A stretch of 64,000 nucleotides of DNA from Bombiscardovia apis (lineage in GTDB: Bacteria; Actinomycetota; Actinomycetes; Actinomycetales; Bifidobacteriaceae): the NCBI RefSeq assembly GCF_033095945.1, contig NZ_AP026800.1, positions 496,001 to 560,000 on the forward strand, in the 5' to 3' direction. A model generated the notes under the pieces. That model made no database searches. It was not told the DNA's origin and saw only the letters and a list, made by a program, of their open reading frames with translations. Shown here in pieces: positions 19,756 through 29,412 of the stretch (positions within the stretch are counted from its first letter, which is position 1; each line of letters begins with the position of its first letter). Both the position numbers and the translations under genes were made by a program.

Positions 19756-20972
19756 GTGCACTCACCAGCTTGAGGCACCGGCACGCAGGCGCTAACTTCT
19801 TCTAAGACTTCCCGCTTGCTGATTCTTTCTATGCGGGCCTGAGGGCTAAGCGTGATGCGGTGGGCAAGTACTGGAAGCAGCAAGGCTTGAACGTCGTCGG
19901 GAATGACGTAATCGCGGCCCTGAGCCCCGGCCCAGACACGGGCACAGGAGACTATGCCCAGCCCGCCACGAATTGAGGAGCCTCGCTCAATCAAGTCACT
20001 ATGGCGACTGGCCTCAAGCAGGCGCACTACATATTCGAGAATGGCGGGGCTCGCGTAGACTGCGCGCGCTTGCTGCTGGAGCTCTTGGAAGGCCTGAGTG
20101 CCCAAACTAGCGGGCGCTTGAGCATTGTTTTCCTTCCCCGCTTGAGTGAGAATCTCTAGGCTGGCCTCATGGCCGGGGTCTCCCAGGCTGGTGCTGATAA
20201 GAAAGCGGTCTAACTGAGCCTCAGGCAGCGGGTATGTGCCCAATTGGCTGCTGTCATTTTGAGTTGCTACAACGATGAAAGGGCCTGCTAGGGCTCGGGT
20301 GTGGCCGTCAAGCGTGACCTGACCTTCTTCCATAACCTCTAATAGGGCTGACTGTACTTTGGGCGAGGCTCGGTTGATTTCGTCGGCCAAGAGAACTTGC
20401 GTAAAAACAGGGCCGGGCCGGAAGCTCCAGCGCTTGCTAGTTTGCTGGTATATGGTGACGCCCAGCAGGTCGGAGGGCAGGAGGTCGGGAGTGAACTGCA
20501 TCCGCTTGTGGTCTAGGCCTAGGCTCTGGCTGAGGGCACGAGCCAGCTGCGTTTTTCCGGTACCTGGCTGGTCTTCCAATAAGATATGCCCTCCAGCGAA
20601 GGCAGCGGTTAAGCATAAGCGAATAGCTAGGCTTTTGCCCACGATGACCCGACTCACGGACTCTTCTAAGCGTTCGAAGGCTCCTTGAAGGCTGCTAGAT
20701 GGCTGAGAAGACTGGGTATTGTTTGCGAGCTCAGGCCTTGCAGTCGCAGGTTGAGTGTGTAATCTAGGCACCTTGGCTACCGTCTGCTGCTTGGCTACCT
20801 TGGGTGGGCGAACTGGCAAGCGGGTGTCATCGGCAGCGCTAACATTTGGCATCCGGCTGGGCAGGCGGGTCTGGTCCGTGATGGCGGAAGTGGCATCAGC
20901 CAATGCTGAACTATCTGCTGGCAGTTTGGTTCTATCTGCTAGCGCGGTCTGGTCGTTAACGACTGCGTTCAT
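19752..20972 (-). CDS. MoxR-family AAA+ ATPase
   Basis: 406 residues. The AAA+ core starts near residue 95, with Walker A DQPGTGKT (134-141, Lys140), Walker B VLLADE (193-198), the PSDLLGVTIY segment and the sensor VVATQND. This is a chaperone-like ATPase of the MoxR group, the third PFNA gene (aaa-atp). The N-terminal ~90 residues are unusual: low-complexity with three copies of a D-x-T-(R/K)-L-P unit (DRTKLP, DQTRLP, DDTRLP), possibly phosphoacceptor sites for the neighbouring kinase (inference). The gene start overlaps the end of fn3 by 17 bp; GAGAGGA sits about 9 bases before the ATG. Confidence 0.9.
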   Translation of the reverse strand: MNAVVNDQTALADRTKLPADSSALADATSAITDQTRLPSRMPNVSAADDTRLPVRPPKVAKQQTVAKVPRLHTQPATARPELANNTQSSQPSSSLQGAFERLEESVSRVIVGKSLAIRLCLTAAFAGGHILLEDQPGTGKTQLARALSQSLGLDHKRMQFTPDLLPSDLLGVTIYQQTSKRWSFRPGPVFTQVLLADEINRASPKVQSALLEVMEEGQVTLDGHTRALAGPFIVVATQNDSSQLGTYPLPEAQLDRFLISTSLGDPGHEASLEILTQAGKENNAQAPASLGTQAFQELQQQARAVYASPAILEYVVRLLEASRHSDLIERGSSIRGGLGIVSCARVWAGAQGRDYVIPDDVQALLLPVLAHRITLSPQARIERISKREVLEEVSACVPVPQAGECT

Positions 20973-23900
20973 GTTCGGAAATCCTCTCTAAGGTATATAC
21001 GGCGCGGGCTGTAGCTGATGTGTTGGAATCTGCCGGCCCTTGCGCCCGAGTCACGGCCTCGAAGGTGAGCGAGCGCCCCGCGAATTGCTGCGGTATGGTC
21101 AGTTCTCCGCTCACGCTCGCGCCCGACTGATTGCAAGGAAAGGAAGTTGCGAACTGCTCGCCACTTACGTCAGCCAGTCTGAGGTCTACTGCCGAGCAGG
21201 GATGTCCGTGCAAACTTCCTGGCCGCAATCTCACCTCAATCCTCGCTGGCTGCTTGCTGCCGGGCTTTTGGGTGATGCTTTCAAAGACTGGGGCATCTGG
21301 AGAAGACCAAGTGGAGCCAATCGCGCTCGCTGGCGGGCCTTGACCTGCCTGATTAACGGCACTCACGCTTACGGTGCAAATCTGACCGGCAGAACTGTGG
21401 GGTACGGTGAGTGTGGCCTGCGTAGACTGCGGCGTGCGCCCCCTACTGGAACCGCAGCCCGGTCCGCTGGCTTCGAGCGTATATCCGGCAATTCGGCTGC
21501 CTGAGTTAGCGGGTGGATCCCAAGCAATATGCAGGGTTTCTTGCTTGCTGCCGTCAATACGCAGATTGCTGGGCGGGGCCGGTTTGGTATCGGGTCTGGC
21601 GGCCAGTGGGGCTGAAAACTCAGACCATCCCACCGCGTTACGGGCCCGGACCCTAAGGCTGTAATCGCTGCCATTGCTCAGACCGTGTAGGGTGCAGCTC
21701 GTGGCTTGATCGCAATCTTGGCTGACTTGGCCGTGGTTACTAATGCTCACCAGCTGGTAGAGGGTAATGGCTGAGCCGCGCGGGGCGCTCGGTTGCCAGC
21801 TCACGCTCACCTGTCCGTCTCCAGCTTGTAAGCTCGATGCTATCAGACTAGGCGGCAAGGGATAGTTGATAAAGTCCACTAATATGCTGGTTCTCACCTC
21901 CCGCTCCTTGGCTCCGCTGGCATCTGCAATGGCGAGCACCAGTTGTCCGCTCACGGCATCGCCCACAGCATCGGAGCGAATCTGTACCCATCCCTCGCTC
22001 TGAATGCTCGCACTCAAACCTGGCGAAGTGCTTACGACGCTACTGACACGTAGGGCCTGGTTGGGGAAGGGGTTGAAGGCACCTTCCAGAGCATTGATAC
22101 GTCTGCTGCTCCCGGCAGCTAAGCTCAGCCTACGCTCGGGAATCTGGGCCAGGGGCCGCCTACTGGCTATAATTCGAAGTGTGAGCGTAGCCTGAATTTG
22201 CCCTCCTGGGTAAGTAATGCGTAAAGGCAGGCTAGCGCTACTGCCAATGCTAGAGCTGGCGGCCGCGTGGAGTTTTAGGATGCCTTGCTGGTTGAGGCTG
22301 GCTGATAGGGGCTTGCTAAGGTTGTGGCTGGAAAAGCTCAGTTTGCGCGCTTGCTCTGCTGAGTGGGTGCTGAGGAAGGGCCGCAATGAAATCTCCTGCT
22401 CGGGAGCTCCGGCTTCTACATCCAGAACTGGCGGGGTAAAAACAGGTGCAGGCGGCTTACCGTCGCTTACCTCGATGGGTATGGTGACTACTGCCGTATG
22501 GGCTGGTGAGTGGTCGGTATCACTGTCTGTTGCGGTAAAACTGATGGCTGCTGGGCCCGCATAGTTAGTGGCGGAAGTAAAAGCGAGCGTATGTGTATCG
22601 ATGTAAGTCTCAGAGCCGTCTGCTTTGTTGGCATGAACCGCTTGGGCTGAAAGAATTGAAGCTGAACTGCCCGGCCGAACGGTCAGGTAATCTGAGATAG
22701 GAATAAGCGTCCTTACTCCTGTCTGCACTTTGAGTGGTGTAACTCCCTCCTTAAGACTAGGTGGAAAGTCTCCCTGGGCCGGTAGGTATACACAAGCAGT
22801 AGAGGTTAGTCCGTGGCGGGTGTTGCTTACGGTGTATGCGACAGTGCGCGGCTGTTCGCCTAATTCGAGGGTGAGCCGGGAGGAGCCGACTGGTCCTGTT
22901 GGCTGGCCTTGCGGTGCGCTGGCAGTAGGGTTGAGCCCCAATTGGAGGTCGCTCGCTGGCCCGGAAGGATTGCCAATGGCGGGGGCTAGGTCGATACTCA
23001 CCTGCTGCCGGCCTTGCGCTTGGGCGGGAGTGAGCCAGTAGTCGGCAGCCATCGGCGGTTCAATCTCGGCTTGGGGATTGGTAACGATACGTAGGTTGGC
23101 TTGGCTGGTTGCTCCCGATTCGTTGCGAGCCCGGTATCTGATGAAGGAGCTTCCGGCGCTCGCAGGGCTGGTCAGTGAGATGGCGTGATCACTTACGTTG
23201 ACCTTGTCTACACCGTTGAGTTCGAGTTTGTGATCTAGGGTCAGATTCTGCCCATTTTCACTTACATCGTTGGCAAGTACGGGGACGCTTACGGGCGTAT
23301 TGGGCCTCAGTTGTATGTCGTCGTCTCGGGCCATCAGATTAGATCCTGCCTGCCCAGCTGTCACCGCCATGCGAATCTGGCCCTCAGCTTGCTGCCCATG
23401 TTTACCGCGTAAAAGGTAGGTAAAATCATCAATACCGTGGTCGTTTGAATACGCTTCGTATTGCAGGAAGTTCGGCCCAACTTGGCGAATCCGCCCTAGC
23501 TGCGGAAATTGTGAACCTATCCCTGCCAACCTCCACTCTTCGCCTTGCATTTCGGGCGTTTGTATATCGATAGCAACCTTGGTTTGAGCGCCGGCCACTG
23601 TTTGGCTCTCAACTGGCGAGAGTGCTAAAGGCTGTGAGCTCGCTGCTTGCGAGGCATTGACCTGTACTGTAATGACACCAGTTGCGCTCTGCCCTTGGGA
23701 GTCGCTGATTCGATAGAGCAAGCGTGCCTGACCAGGCTCATTACCCGCCCAATAGCGCACGCTTGAACCTGAGATAAAAGCAAAATTGCTGAGGCTGCCG
23801 GGCTGTGGTTCGAGCTTGGGGGAGAGCTTGAGGCGGTCGCCGCGCTCACTGCTGATGCGGCTGAGTATGGGTATGCTCACTTTGCTGCCCGCCTTGACTT

Positions 23901-26394
23901 CCGCTTGCAGGTTGGGGGCGCTTAAGCCGGGTTTCGAGGCAGATTGGATGGGTGGCAGGATTCGAATCTGGCCCTTACTGCTTCCGGCGCTATTGCTGGC
24001 CTCATAGCTGAGAGCGATTGGGCGGTTGAGGCTTTGCGGAGCTTGCACTTGCAGGAAGCGGTGGTCAACTATGATTGCCCTTACTGGCTGAGCTCCCTCG
24101 GCAGACCAAGAGCTGAGGGCGAGCGGCCCACCTTGGGGGTTGCTGTCGTTGGCGAGCGGGTCTATGCGAGCCTGACCAGCTGAGTTGAACACTGCAGTAT
24201 CGTCGGCAGTGATGGGCTTGGCGGAATTGCGAGCTGGCTTGCTGACTTGGAGCCGCAAGAGGCCTTGAGATTCCTGCTCTGCCTGCGCGATTCGATAGGG
24301 CAGATAGTAAGTGCCGACGCTTCGAGCTTCGACCTTGAGACTGAGCCGGTCGCTGTCGGTAGTGATGCTTAGCTCTGGAGGAGAGGGCACTTCTAGAAGT
24401 TTTACGGCCGCATCTGAGCTGCCGTGAATGGCCGAGGAGAGGTCGATATTGAGCGGCTGTCCTACTTGCATGGAGCGTATGAGAGGGTCAGCTTGTGCGG
24501 GCAGGGTGTGCGCTGGCGCAATCGTACAGTTGACGATACTGCTGGCCTGAGCCTGTCCGTCGCTGGCGGTGGCCTCGATGGGTACTTGACCGCTGGCTGA
24601 CTCGTTAGCATGAAGGCGCAGTTTGCCGTCTTCGCGGGCGCTGAGCGAAACCGCTTCGCCGCCAAGACTGCGTGCGCCGGTAAGGAAGAGCGGGTCTGAG
24701 TCTGGGTCCACGAATCCCTCTAAAGCGTTGAAGTCTGCACTGCCACCGGCTTCGAGCTCGCAAGGCCGTTGCTGCTGGAGGAGGGCCGGCGGCTGGTTGC
24801 TGGACTTATCTAGCAGGGTCAGGCTAATCGAAGCGGTGGAACTCTTCCCCCGCCCGTCGCTGATGCTGTAACTGATACGAACGCTGCCCTCCTCGACCTG
24901 CGATGCGTCGACTTGGAGCTTGCGATTGTCTGCTACCGGTGTGAGACCCAGCCGTTTGTTGCTGCTGCTTACTTGGGTCAGGCTCGATATGAGGCAACCA
25001 GACTGCGCATCATTGGCTAAAGGGGCAAGGATGGCCCTTGAGCCGGCGCGCATGCTGAACTCGTCATCTTGGGCCTCAATCTCGCCTGTTTGCTTGGCGC
25101 AGTCGCGCATAAGCTGCCCTCCGTTATCGGCTCTGCTGTTGCTTGTGCGCTCGCTGGCAGGGCGCACGGAGCTCTGCTGCCAGCTCATGCCTATCGCATG
25201 CGTAGATTTGAGTGGATTCCACATAGAGCCGACAGTTACATCATTTAAGACCACCTGCCGCTTATTGGTGCGAAAGACTAGCTGCGATTCCGGACTGATG
25301 GACCCCAACGTCTGCACTCGGGAATCCAAGCCCGCTTGCTCTGCCTGGGGGAGTGCCTTACCACCCTGCTTGGCTTGCGGTTTAGGCGATTCCTCCTGGT
25401 CTGCCGTGCATAAGCGGGTGAAATTACGGGCGGTACTGGCCCAAGCAGCCCACCAGCATCCGCCAGAAGAGACGGGCTGCGCTGGCTTACCGCTGCCTCC
25501 GCTAACTATCGACTGCGGCTCATCAGTAGGCCGGTCGAGGTTTATCAGATAGAGGCCGCCTTCGTGGGCCACTGCGGCCCAAGTTTCGCTTTGGAGACTA
25601 TCGACGGGAGAGGCTTGCAAGCGCAGCGACCCCTTGCCGGGCAGGGTCAGTTTGCCAGCATCCCAGTAGAGTGTGCGGTCTGAGAGAACAAGCACCCTGC
25701 TACCGACTATGGCCAAAGCGTCGGCCCGCAAGGGGTGTCCGCCAGTGATGGAGTCCAAAGTTTGAAAAGCCTTGCCCTGTGGTCGGTCCATGCGAATTAC
25801 AGAGCCATCATGGGAACGAAAACCATATAAAATACCGCCGGTATCTACGCCGATAGCTCCTCCCTGTCCCAAGCGCAAGGAGGGCTCTTCTGCTTGGAGG
25901 TTGGGCAGGGGCGCAGTGCTGGATCTGGTCCAAACCCTGCCGCTGTGCCTGTCGAATAAGGCCAGACTTTCGCCGCCTATCAGTGCTTGCAAGCCCTCGG
26001 GAGTTTCGATGGATTGGGCAGGGGAGAGGAGGGTTGGGTCGATACTAGTTAGCGTGCGGCCGGTCTTCATGAGGGTAGTGTTGCCTGATTGCGTTAGGTC
26101 AAGTTCGCTGGTTTGGGCAGGGGCGGGAATCACGGCATCGGTTTCGCTAATGCGCGGATTAAAGCGTGCCAGCTTGCGCTCGCTAGCAGAGGCCACCCAG
26201 ACCGTGCCGTCGTCGACAATAGTGCGCTCCTGGCTTACTGTGCGCACAACGATAGCGGCAATACTGACGCCAATAACTGCGAGAACGGCGAGCCCCAGCT
26301 GCGCCCACGAACTCAGCTTGCTGGCGCTTATTGCAGAATTCTTCGTTTGATAATGCTGGTTTTGCTTCCGGCGGTTGCCTCTGATGGTGCTCAC
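20956..26394 (-). CDS. fn3: Large membrane-anchored extracellular protein with Ig-like/tandem-95 repeats and FN3 domains (PFNA cluster FN3 protein)
   Basis: About 1,812 residues from the GTG at 26394, chosen because AGGAGGA (26398-26404) lies 3 bases upstream; the frame is open to 26463 but without a ribosome site there. Residues 1-30 are basic and cytoplasmic and 31-51 form one membrane span. About 60-400 looks like a quinoprotein-type propeller region, and about 430-1500 contains many Ig/cadherin-like repeats with the tandem-95 signature (LANDAQSG, LANDSNPQGG, VLANDVSENG). About 1512-1700 holds two fibronectin type III domains (e.g. DGQVSVSWQPSAPRGSAI; LHIAWDPPANSGSRIAGYTL). It is the FN3 partner of the neighbouring Ser/Thr kinase; the B. 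longum homologue has been reported to bind TNF-alpha, which cannot be judged here. Confidence 0.88.
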   Translation of the reverse strand: MSTIRGNRRKQNQHYQTKNSAISASKLSSWAQLGLAVLAVIGVSIAAIVVRTVSQERTIVDDGTVWVASASERKLARFNPRISETDAVIPAPAQTSELDLTQSGNTTLMKTGRTLTSIDPTLLSPAQSIETPEGLQALIGGESLALFDRHSGRVWTRSSTAPLPNLQAEEPSLRLGQGGAIGVDTGGILYGFRSHDGSVIRMDRPQGKAFQTLDSITGGHPLRADALAIVGSRVLVLSDRTLYWDAGKLTLPGKGSLRLQASPVDSLQSETWAAVAHEGGLYLINLDRPTDEPQSIVSGGSGKPAQPVSSGGCWWAAWASTARNFTRLCTADQEESPKPQAKQGGKALPQAEQAGLDSRVQTLGSISPESQLVFRTNKRQVVLNDVTVGSMWNPLKSTHAIGMSWQQSSVRPASERTSNSRADNGGQLMRDCAKQTGEIEAQDDEFSMRAGSRAILAPLANDAQSGCLISSLTQVSSSNKRLGLTPVADNRKLQVDASQVEEGSVRISYSISDGRGKSSTASISLTLLDKSSNQPPALLQQQRPCELEAGGSADFNALEGFVDPDSDPLFLTGARSLGGEAVSLSAREDGKLRLHANESASGQVPIEATASDGQAQASSIVNCTIAPAHTLPAQADPLIRSMQVGQPLNIDLSSAIHGSSDAAVKLLEVPSPPELSITTDSDRLSLKVEARSVGTYYLPYRIAQAEQESQGLLRLQVSKPARNSAKPITADDTAVFNSAGQARIDPLANDSNPQGGPLALSSWSAEGAQPVRAIIVDHRFLQVQAPQSLNRPIALSYEASNSAGSSKGQIRILPPIQSASKPGLSAPNLQAEVKAGSKVSIPILSRISSERGDRLKLSPKLEPQPGSLSNFAFISGSSVRYWAGNEPGQARLLYRISDSQGQSATGVITVQVNASQAASSQPLALSPVESQTVAGAQTKVAIDIQTPEMQGEEWRLAGIGSQFPQLGRIRQVGPNFLQYEAYSNDHGIDDFTYLLRGKHGQQAEGQIRMAVTAGQAGSNLMARDDDIQLRPNTPVSVPVLANDVSENGQNLTLDHKLELNGVDKVNVSDHAISLTSPASAGSSFIRYRARNESGATSQANLRIVTNPQAEIEPPMAADYWLTPAQAQGRQQVSIDLAPAIGNPSGPASDLQLGLNPTASAPQGQPTGPVGSSRLTLELGEQPRTVAYTVSNTRHGLTSTACVYLPAQGDFPPSLKEGVTPLKVQTGVRTLIPISDYLTVRPGSSASILSAQAVHANKADGSETYIDTHTLAFTSATNYAGPAAISFTATDSDTDHSPAHTAVVTIPIEVSDGKPPAPVFTPPVLDVEAGAPEQEISLRPFLSTHSAEQARKLSFSSHNLSKPLSASLNQQGILKLHAAASSSIGSSASLPLRITYPGGQIQATLTLRIIASRRPLAQIPERRLSLAAGSSRRINALEGAFNPFPNQALRVSSVVSTSPGLSASIQSEGWVQIRSDAVGDAVSGQLVLAIADASGAKEREVRTSILVDFINYPLPPSLIASSLQAGDGQVSVSWQPSAPRGSAITLYQLVSISNHGQVSQDCDQATSCTLHGLSNGSDYSLRVRARNAVGWSEFSAPLAARPDTKPAPPSNLRIDGSKQETLHIAWDPPANSGSRIAGYTLEASGPGCGSSRGRTPQSTQATLTVPHSSAGQICTVSVSAVNQAGQGPPASAIGSTWSSPDAPVFESITQKPGSKQPARIEVRLRPGSLHGHPCSAVDLRLADVSGEQFATSFPCNQSGASVSGELTIPQQFAGRSLTFEAVTRAQGPADSNTSATARAVYTLERISEHERSR

Positions 26395-26471
26395 TCGTCC
26401 TCCTGATATCACTATGTCTTGGGAGTTAAGGCTAGGGCATGCGAGCGCAAGGGTCATGCTCAAACGGGCAA

Positions 26472-26520
26472 TGTGGTCGAATGTGAAAGCAGTATCGAAA
26501 AAGGCCTGTGGTCGAATGTG
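26472..26520. repeat. Two 14-bp direct repeats upstream of fn3 (candidate operator pair)
   Basis: TGTGGTCGAATGTG occurs exactly at 26472-26485 and 26507-26520, 35 bp apart, that is 78-126 bp upstream of the fn3 start and inside the 286-bp gap between pkb2 and fn3. Exact repeats in an otherwise non-repetitive spacer suggest a regulator binding twice on about the same face of the helix. Confidence 0.55.
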
Positions 26521-26680
26521 TCTGAGTCTTACTGACGGGCTAAAAACGAAAAAGAATACGGCCGATTTGGAATGATTTGTCTCACAATGTAGATATAAAA
26601 AGGCATAAGTGCACCCAAAATGGGATTACGAAAAATGCGCAATAGACAAACTAATGCGGCAGCAAAATGGAAACAGCTAG

Positions 26681-28327
26681 CTAGGGGCGGGCCAAGCAAA
26701 TCGTGGTCGCCTGCGCTGCAATGCGCTTATCGGCTCGCATAAGGGCCACTTGAATGCATGTTTGTTCGCCTGAATCTTGGACGACACTCACATTCGCTTG
26801 CTTCACCTGCTGGGCCTGCTGCCAGTTATCGACCTTGCCCTGAGCTCCGGGTTGGGAGCGCTGCCATAGATAGCTGTCGCCGGGCTTGGGCTTGGGATTG
26901 GTCCAGGTAAAGACTGCGTAGTCTCCCTCCCAATGGCCTTCCCCGTTTGTCAGTTCCGGAACTGGCTCAGAGCTAGCAGCAGAGTTCGAGAAAGAATGCG
27001 GCGAAGTAGTTTGCTGGCGCGCAGTACCGACGCTATCAACATGCCTCCAAGCAACCCAGCCCAAGCCCACCGCTAGAACGATTGCGAGCAGGGCGGATAT
27101 GGTGGCCACAAGAATCTGCTGCTGCTTGCCCGTAGCCATCTCGCGACCCGTGAGTCGATTGCCACTAACCTGGAAAGTTGCGCGCGAATTGGGGTTCTCG
27201 GCCGCTTGTTGCATGGTCAGCTTCGGAGGCGGAGGCAGCTGGCGTTCACTGCTGCCAATGCTCCGTAGCCTGCTGGGAGCGGTCGGTGGCTGGGGCGCTG
27301 GCAGGCTACGGCCAGACGCTCCTTCCGGTGGGCGTGGAGCCTGACTGCTTGATTCGAGTGCTACATTTTCTTCGGGGATCTCCTCGTAGCCTTCTTCCGC
27401 CTCTACCATTCGCCCACTCATACCCAACTCTTCGCTGGTGGGATAGAAGTCAGTATCGTTGGCAATAAGCGGCGTCATCTTCCCATACAAGCGGGCCTGC
27501 AACACCTGCATATCTCGGGCAAAATCAAGGGCAGAAAAGTAGCGTTCCTCCCGGCTGTGGGCCATGGCTTTACGCAAGACACGTTCAAAATCTTCGCTGG
27601 CCTCACCCTTGCGCAGCCTAGGAGGCTCTTGGGTCATGATGGTGTGCGACAACTCATGTTCGCTGTGCACCTGAAAACCGTATTCGTAAGGAGACTTCCC
27701 CGTCAGCAGACCGAAAAGTGTGGCTCCCAAGGAGTAAATGTCGGAGGACTCGGAGCCGCCGGACTTGTGGGCAATAATCTCGGGCGCGGCCCAGGGAATC
27801 GAAAGACCCTTGGCCTGCGAAGCTTGATAAGTGGAAGCGGAAATGCCAAAGTCAGCTAAAACTGGCTGCTGGTCGGCAGTGACGAGCACGTTGCCCGGTT
27901 TTACGTCGCGATGAATAATGCCCTGCTGGTGAGCTGTGTATAGGGCCGACGCGATGCGCACTCCTAAGTCAAGCGCCTCCTGCTCACTCAGACGGGTCGT
28001 TTTCATAATGCGCTTATAATTGCCGCCCGGGGCGTACTCCATCACAATGTAATCGCGCCCGTCTCGGCTCACTCCGGCCGAGTAAATGCTCAAAATTGAG
28101 GGGTGCTCAGACAAGCGGGCCATGAAGGTGGCTTCTTTAAGGAAAAGCTCGTGCGAACTATGGCTAGCGCGCTGCTTGGAGACCTTGACGGCTACATTGC
28201 GCTGGGGCTCAGCTTGCTGGTAGAGGTAGACCCAGCAGGTGCCGCCTGAGCCAAGAGGTCGTATGTAGTGCATATTGCGGATATGGGGCGCCCGTGGGTG
28301 AGTGGGAGCCGGGGGTATCTCTGACAA
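26681..28327 (-). CDS. pkb2: Membrane Ser/Thr protein kinase (PknB-like, PFNA cluster Pkb2)
   Basis: About 548 residues from the TTG at 28327, which is preceded by a near-perfect AGGAGGTGAG at 7 bases; an ATG at 28354 is possible but has no ribosome site. The kinase domain has the glycine loop GSGGTC (26-31), Lys48 (VAVKVSK), the catalytic loop HRDVKPGN (139-146, Asp141) and DFG at 159-161. A Pro-rich juxtamembrane region runs from about 325 to 395, one membrane span lies at about 405-427, and an extracellular tail of about 120 residues carries a beta-rich domain rather than PASTA repeats. It is the first gene of the pkb2-fn3-moxR-duf58-tgm cluster; likely substrates are the FN3 protein tail or MoxR (inference). 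Confidence 0.9.
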   Translation of the reverse strand: MSEIPPAPTHPRAPHIRNMHYIRPLGSGGTCWVYLYQQAEPQRNVAVKVSKQRASHSSHELFLKEATFMARLSEHPSILSIYSAGVSRDGRDYIVMEYAPGGNYKRIMKTTRLSEQEALDLGVRIASALYTAHQQGIIHRDVKPGNVLVTADQQPVLADFGISASTYQASQAKGLSIPWAAPEIIAHKSGGSESSDIYSLGATLFGLLTGKSPYEYGFQVHSEHELSHTIMTQEPPRLRKGEASEDFERVLRKAMAHSREERYFSALDFARDMQVLQARLYGKMTPLIANDTDFYPTSEELGMSGRMVEAEEGYEEIPEENVALESSSQAPRPPEGASGRSLPAPQPPTAPSRLRSIGSSERQLPPPPKLTMQQAAENPNSRATFQVSGNRLTGREMATGKQQQILVATISALLAIVLAVGLGWVAWRHVDSVGTARQQTTSPHSFSNSAASSEPVPELTNGEGHWEGDYAVFTWTNPKPKPGDSYLWQRSQPGAQGKVDNWQQAQQVKQANVSVVQDSGEQTCIQVALMRADKRIAAQATTICLARP

Positions 28328-28531
28328 GCTCTCACCTCCTGCTGCCGCTGTCATTCTTTAAGGAACATCTAGTAATCGCATTCTATGCGAGAGGGCGGAG
28401 TATCTGGCCTGAGCGAAGAGCTTTGGCGTGTGCTGTCTGCGTGACAGGGCGGTGTAGAGTAGCTCTATTACCGGTGATTGGCGCGACTCTCTAGCTCTCG
28501 CGGGCTGTGAGGATAAGTAAAAGAGGACATA

Positions 28532-29296
28532 ATGGACAAAGTCAACCATATCGATGGTCTGTATAACTTCCGCGACTTGGGCGGAATGGCAACCGAAAGC
28601 GGGCATATTGCTCCCGGGATACTCTTCCGTTCCGAAGCTTTGGCTGGTTTGAGCGAGCAGGGCAAGCATGAGATGGAAGATTCGCCGGTAGGCCTCGTCT
28701 TGGACCTGCGCTCTGACGAAGAGACACAGATGCTGCCCGACCCTGAGCTTGCGGGCATTGAGAACGTGCACATTCCCATGCTGGGCGGCTCAATGCCCGA
28801 GAATGAGAGCGACATACAATCGCGCGAGCAGGCACACAAAAACGCGGCCGAACTCCTCCATCAGACTTATATGACGTTGATTGCGGAAAATGGTGAAGAC
28901 TACGCCAACATAGTGCACCGCACCGCTCAGGCCGCAGAACAGGGCAAGGGCACGCTCATTCACTGCTCGGCAGGCAAGGATCGTACGGGCACTTCAGTGG
29001 CGTTCATTCTGACGATTGCCGGAGCTGACCGCGAACAGGTTATCGCCGATTATGCCTCCTCTCAGGCCAATTTGAGCGGTACCTGGGAGGCCAACATGCT
29101 AGCTGCGATTGAGAGCGCGGGCGTCACTGTGCCCGATTCGATTAAGCCCATGATGGTGATTACGCCTCCCGAACTCATTCGCGAAACCCTTGACAAGGTT
29201 GAGAGCACATACGGCAGCGTGGCTGATTTCATTCTGGCTCACGGCGGCAGCCAGGAAGACATCGACACTATTCGTAAAGTCCTGCGCGCTCAGTAA
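28532..29296 (+). CDS. Tyrosine/dual-specificity-type protein phosphatase
   Basis: 254 residues. The N-terminal motif YNFRDLGG (11-18) and the P-loop HCSAGKDRTG with nucleophile Cys145 and Arg151 identify the Y_phosphatase3 (PtpB/LipA-like) family, which hydrolyses phosphotyrosine, phosphoserine or phosphoinositides depending on the member. No signal peptide, so cytoplasmic. AGAGGA lies about 4 bases before the ATG. It is divergent from the Ser/Thr kinase gene, with about 200 bp between their starts, in a locus where bifidobacteria usually carry a PP2C phosphatase. Whether it opposes the kinase is inference. Confidence 0.88.
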   Translation: MDKVNHIDGLYNFRDLGGMATESGHIAPGILFRSEALAGLSEQGKHEMEDSPVGLVLDLRSDEETQMLPDPELAGIENVHIPMLGGSMPENESDIQSREQAHKNAAELLHQTYMTLIAENGEDYANIVHRTAQAAEQGKGTLIHCSAGKDRTGTSVAFILTIAGADREQVIADYASSQANLSGTWEANMLAAIESAGVTVPDSIKPMMVITPPELIRETLDKVESTYGSVADFILAHGGSQEDIDTIRKVLRAQ

Positions 29297-29412
29297 AGCA
29301 CTCGGCTGAATTCAAAGTCTTTTTTGAGTGTGAGTCGGGCATTGTAGATGCTCAGGCCTTGCGTTCGCTGGCAGCTGGGCTGCGGACTAGACCAGATTCT
29401 AGGCTGATAGGT

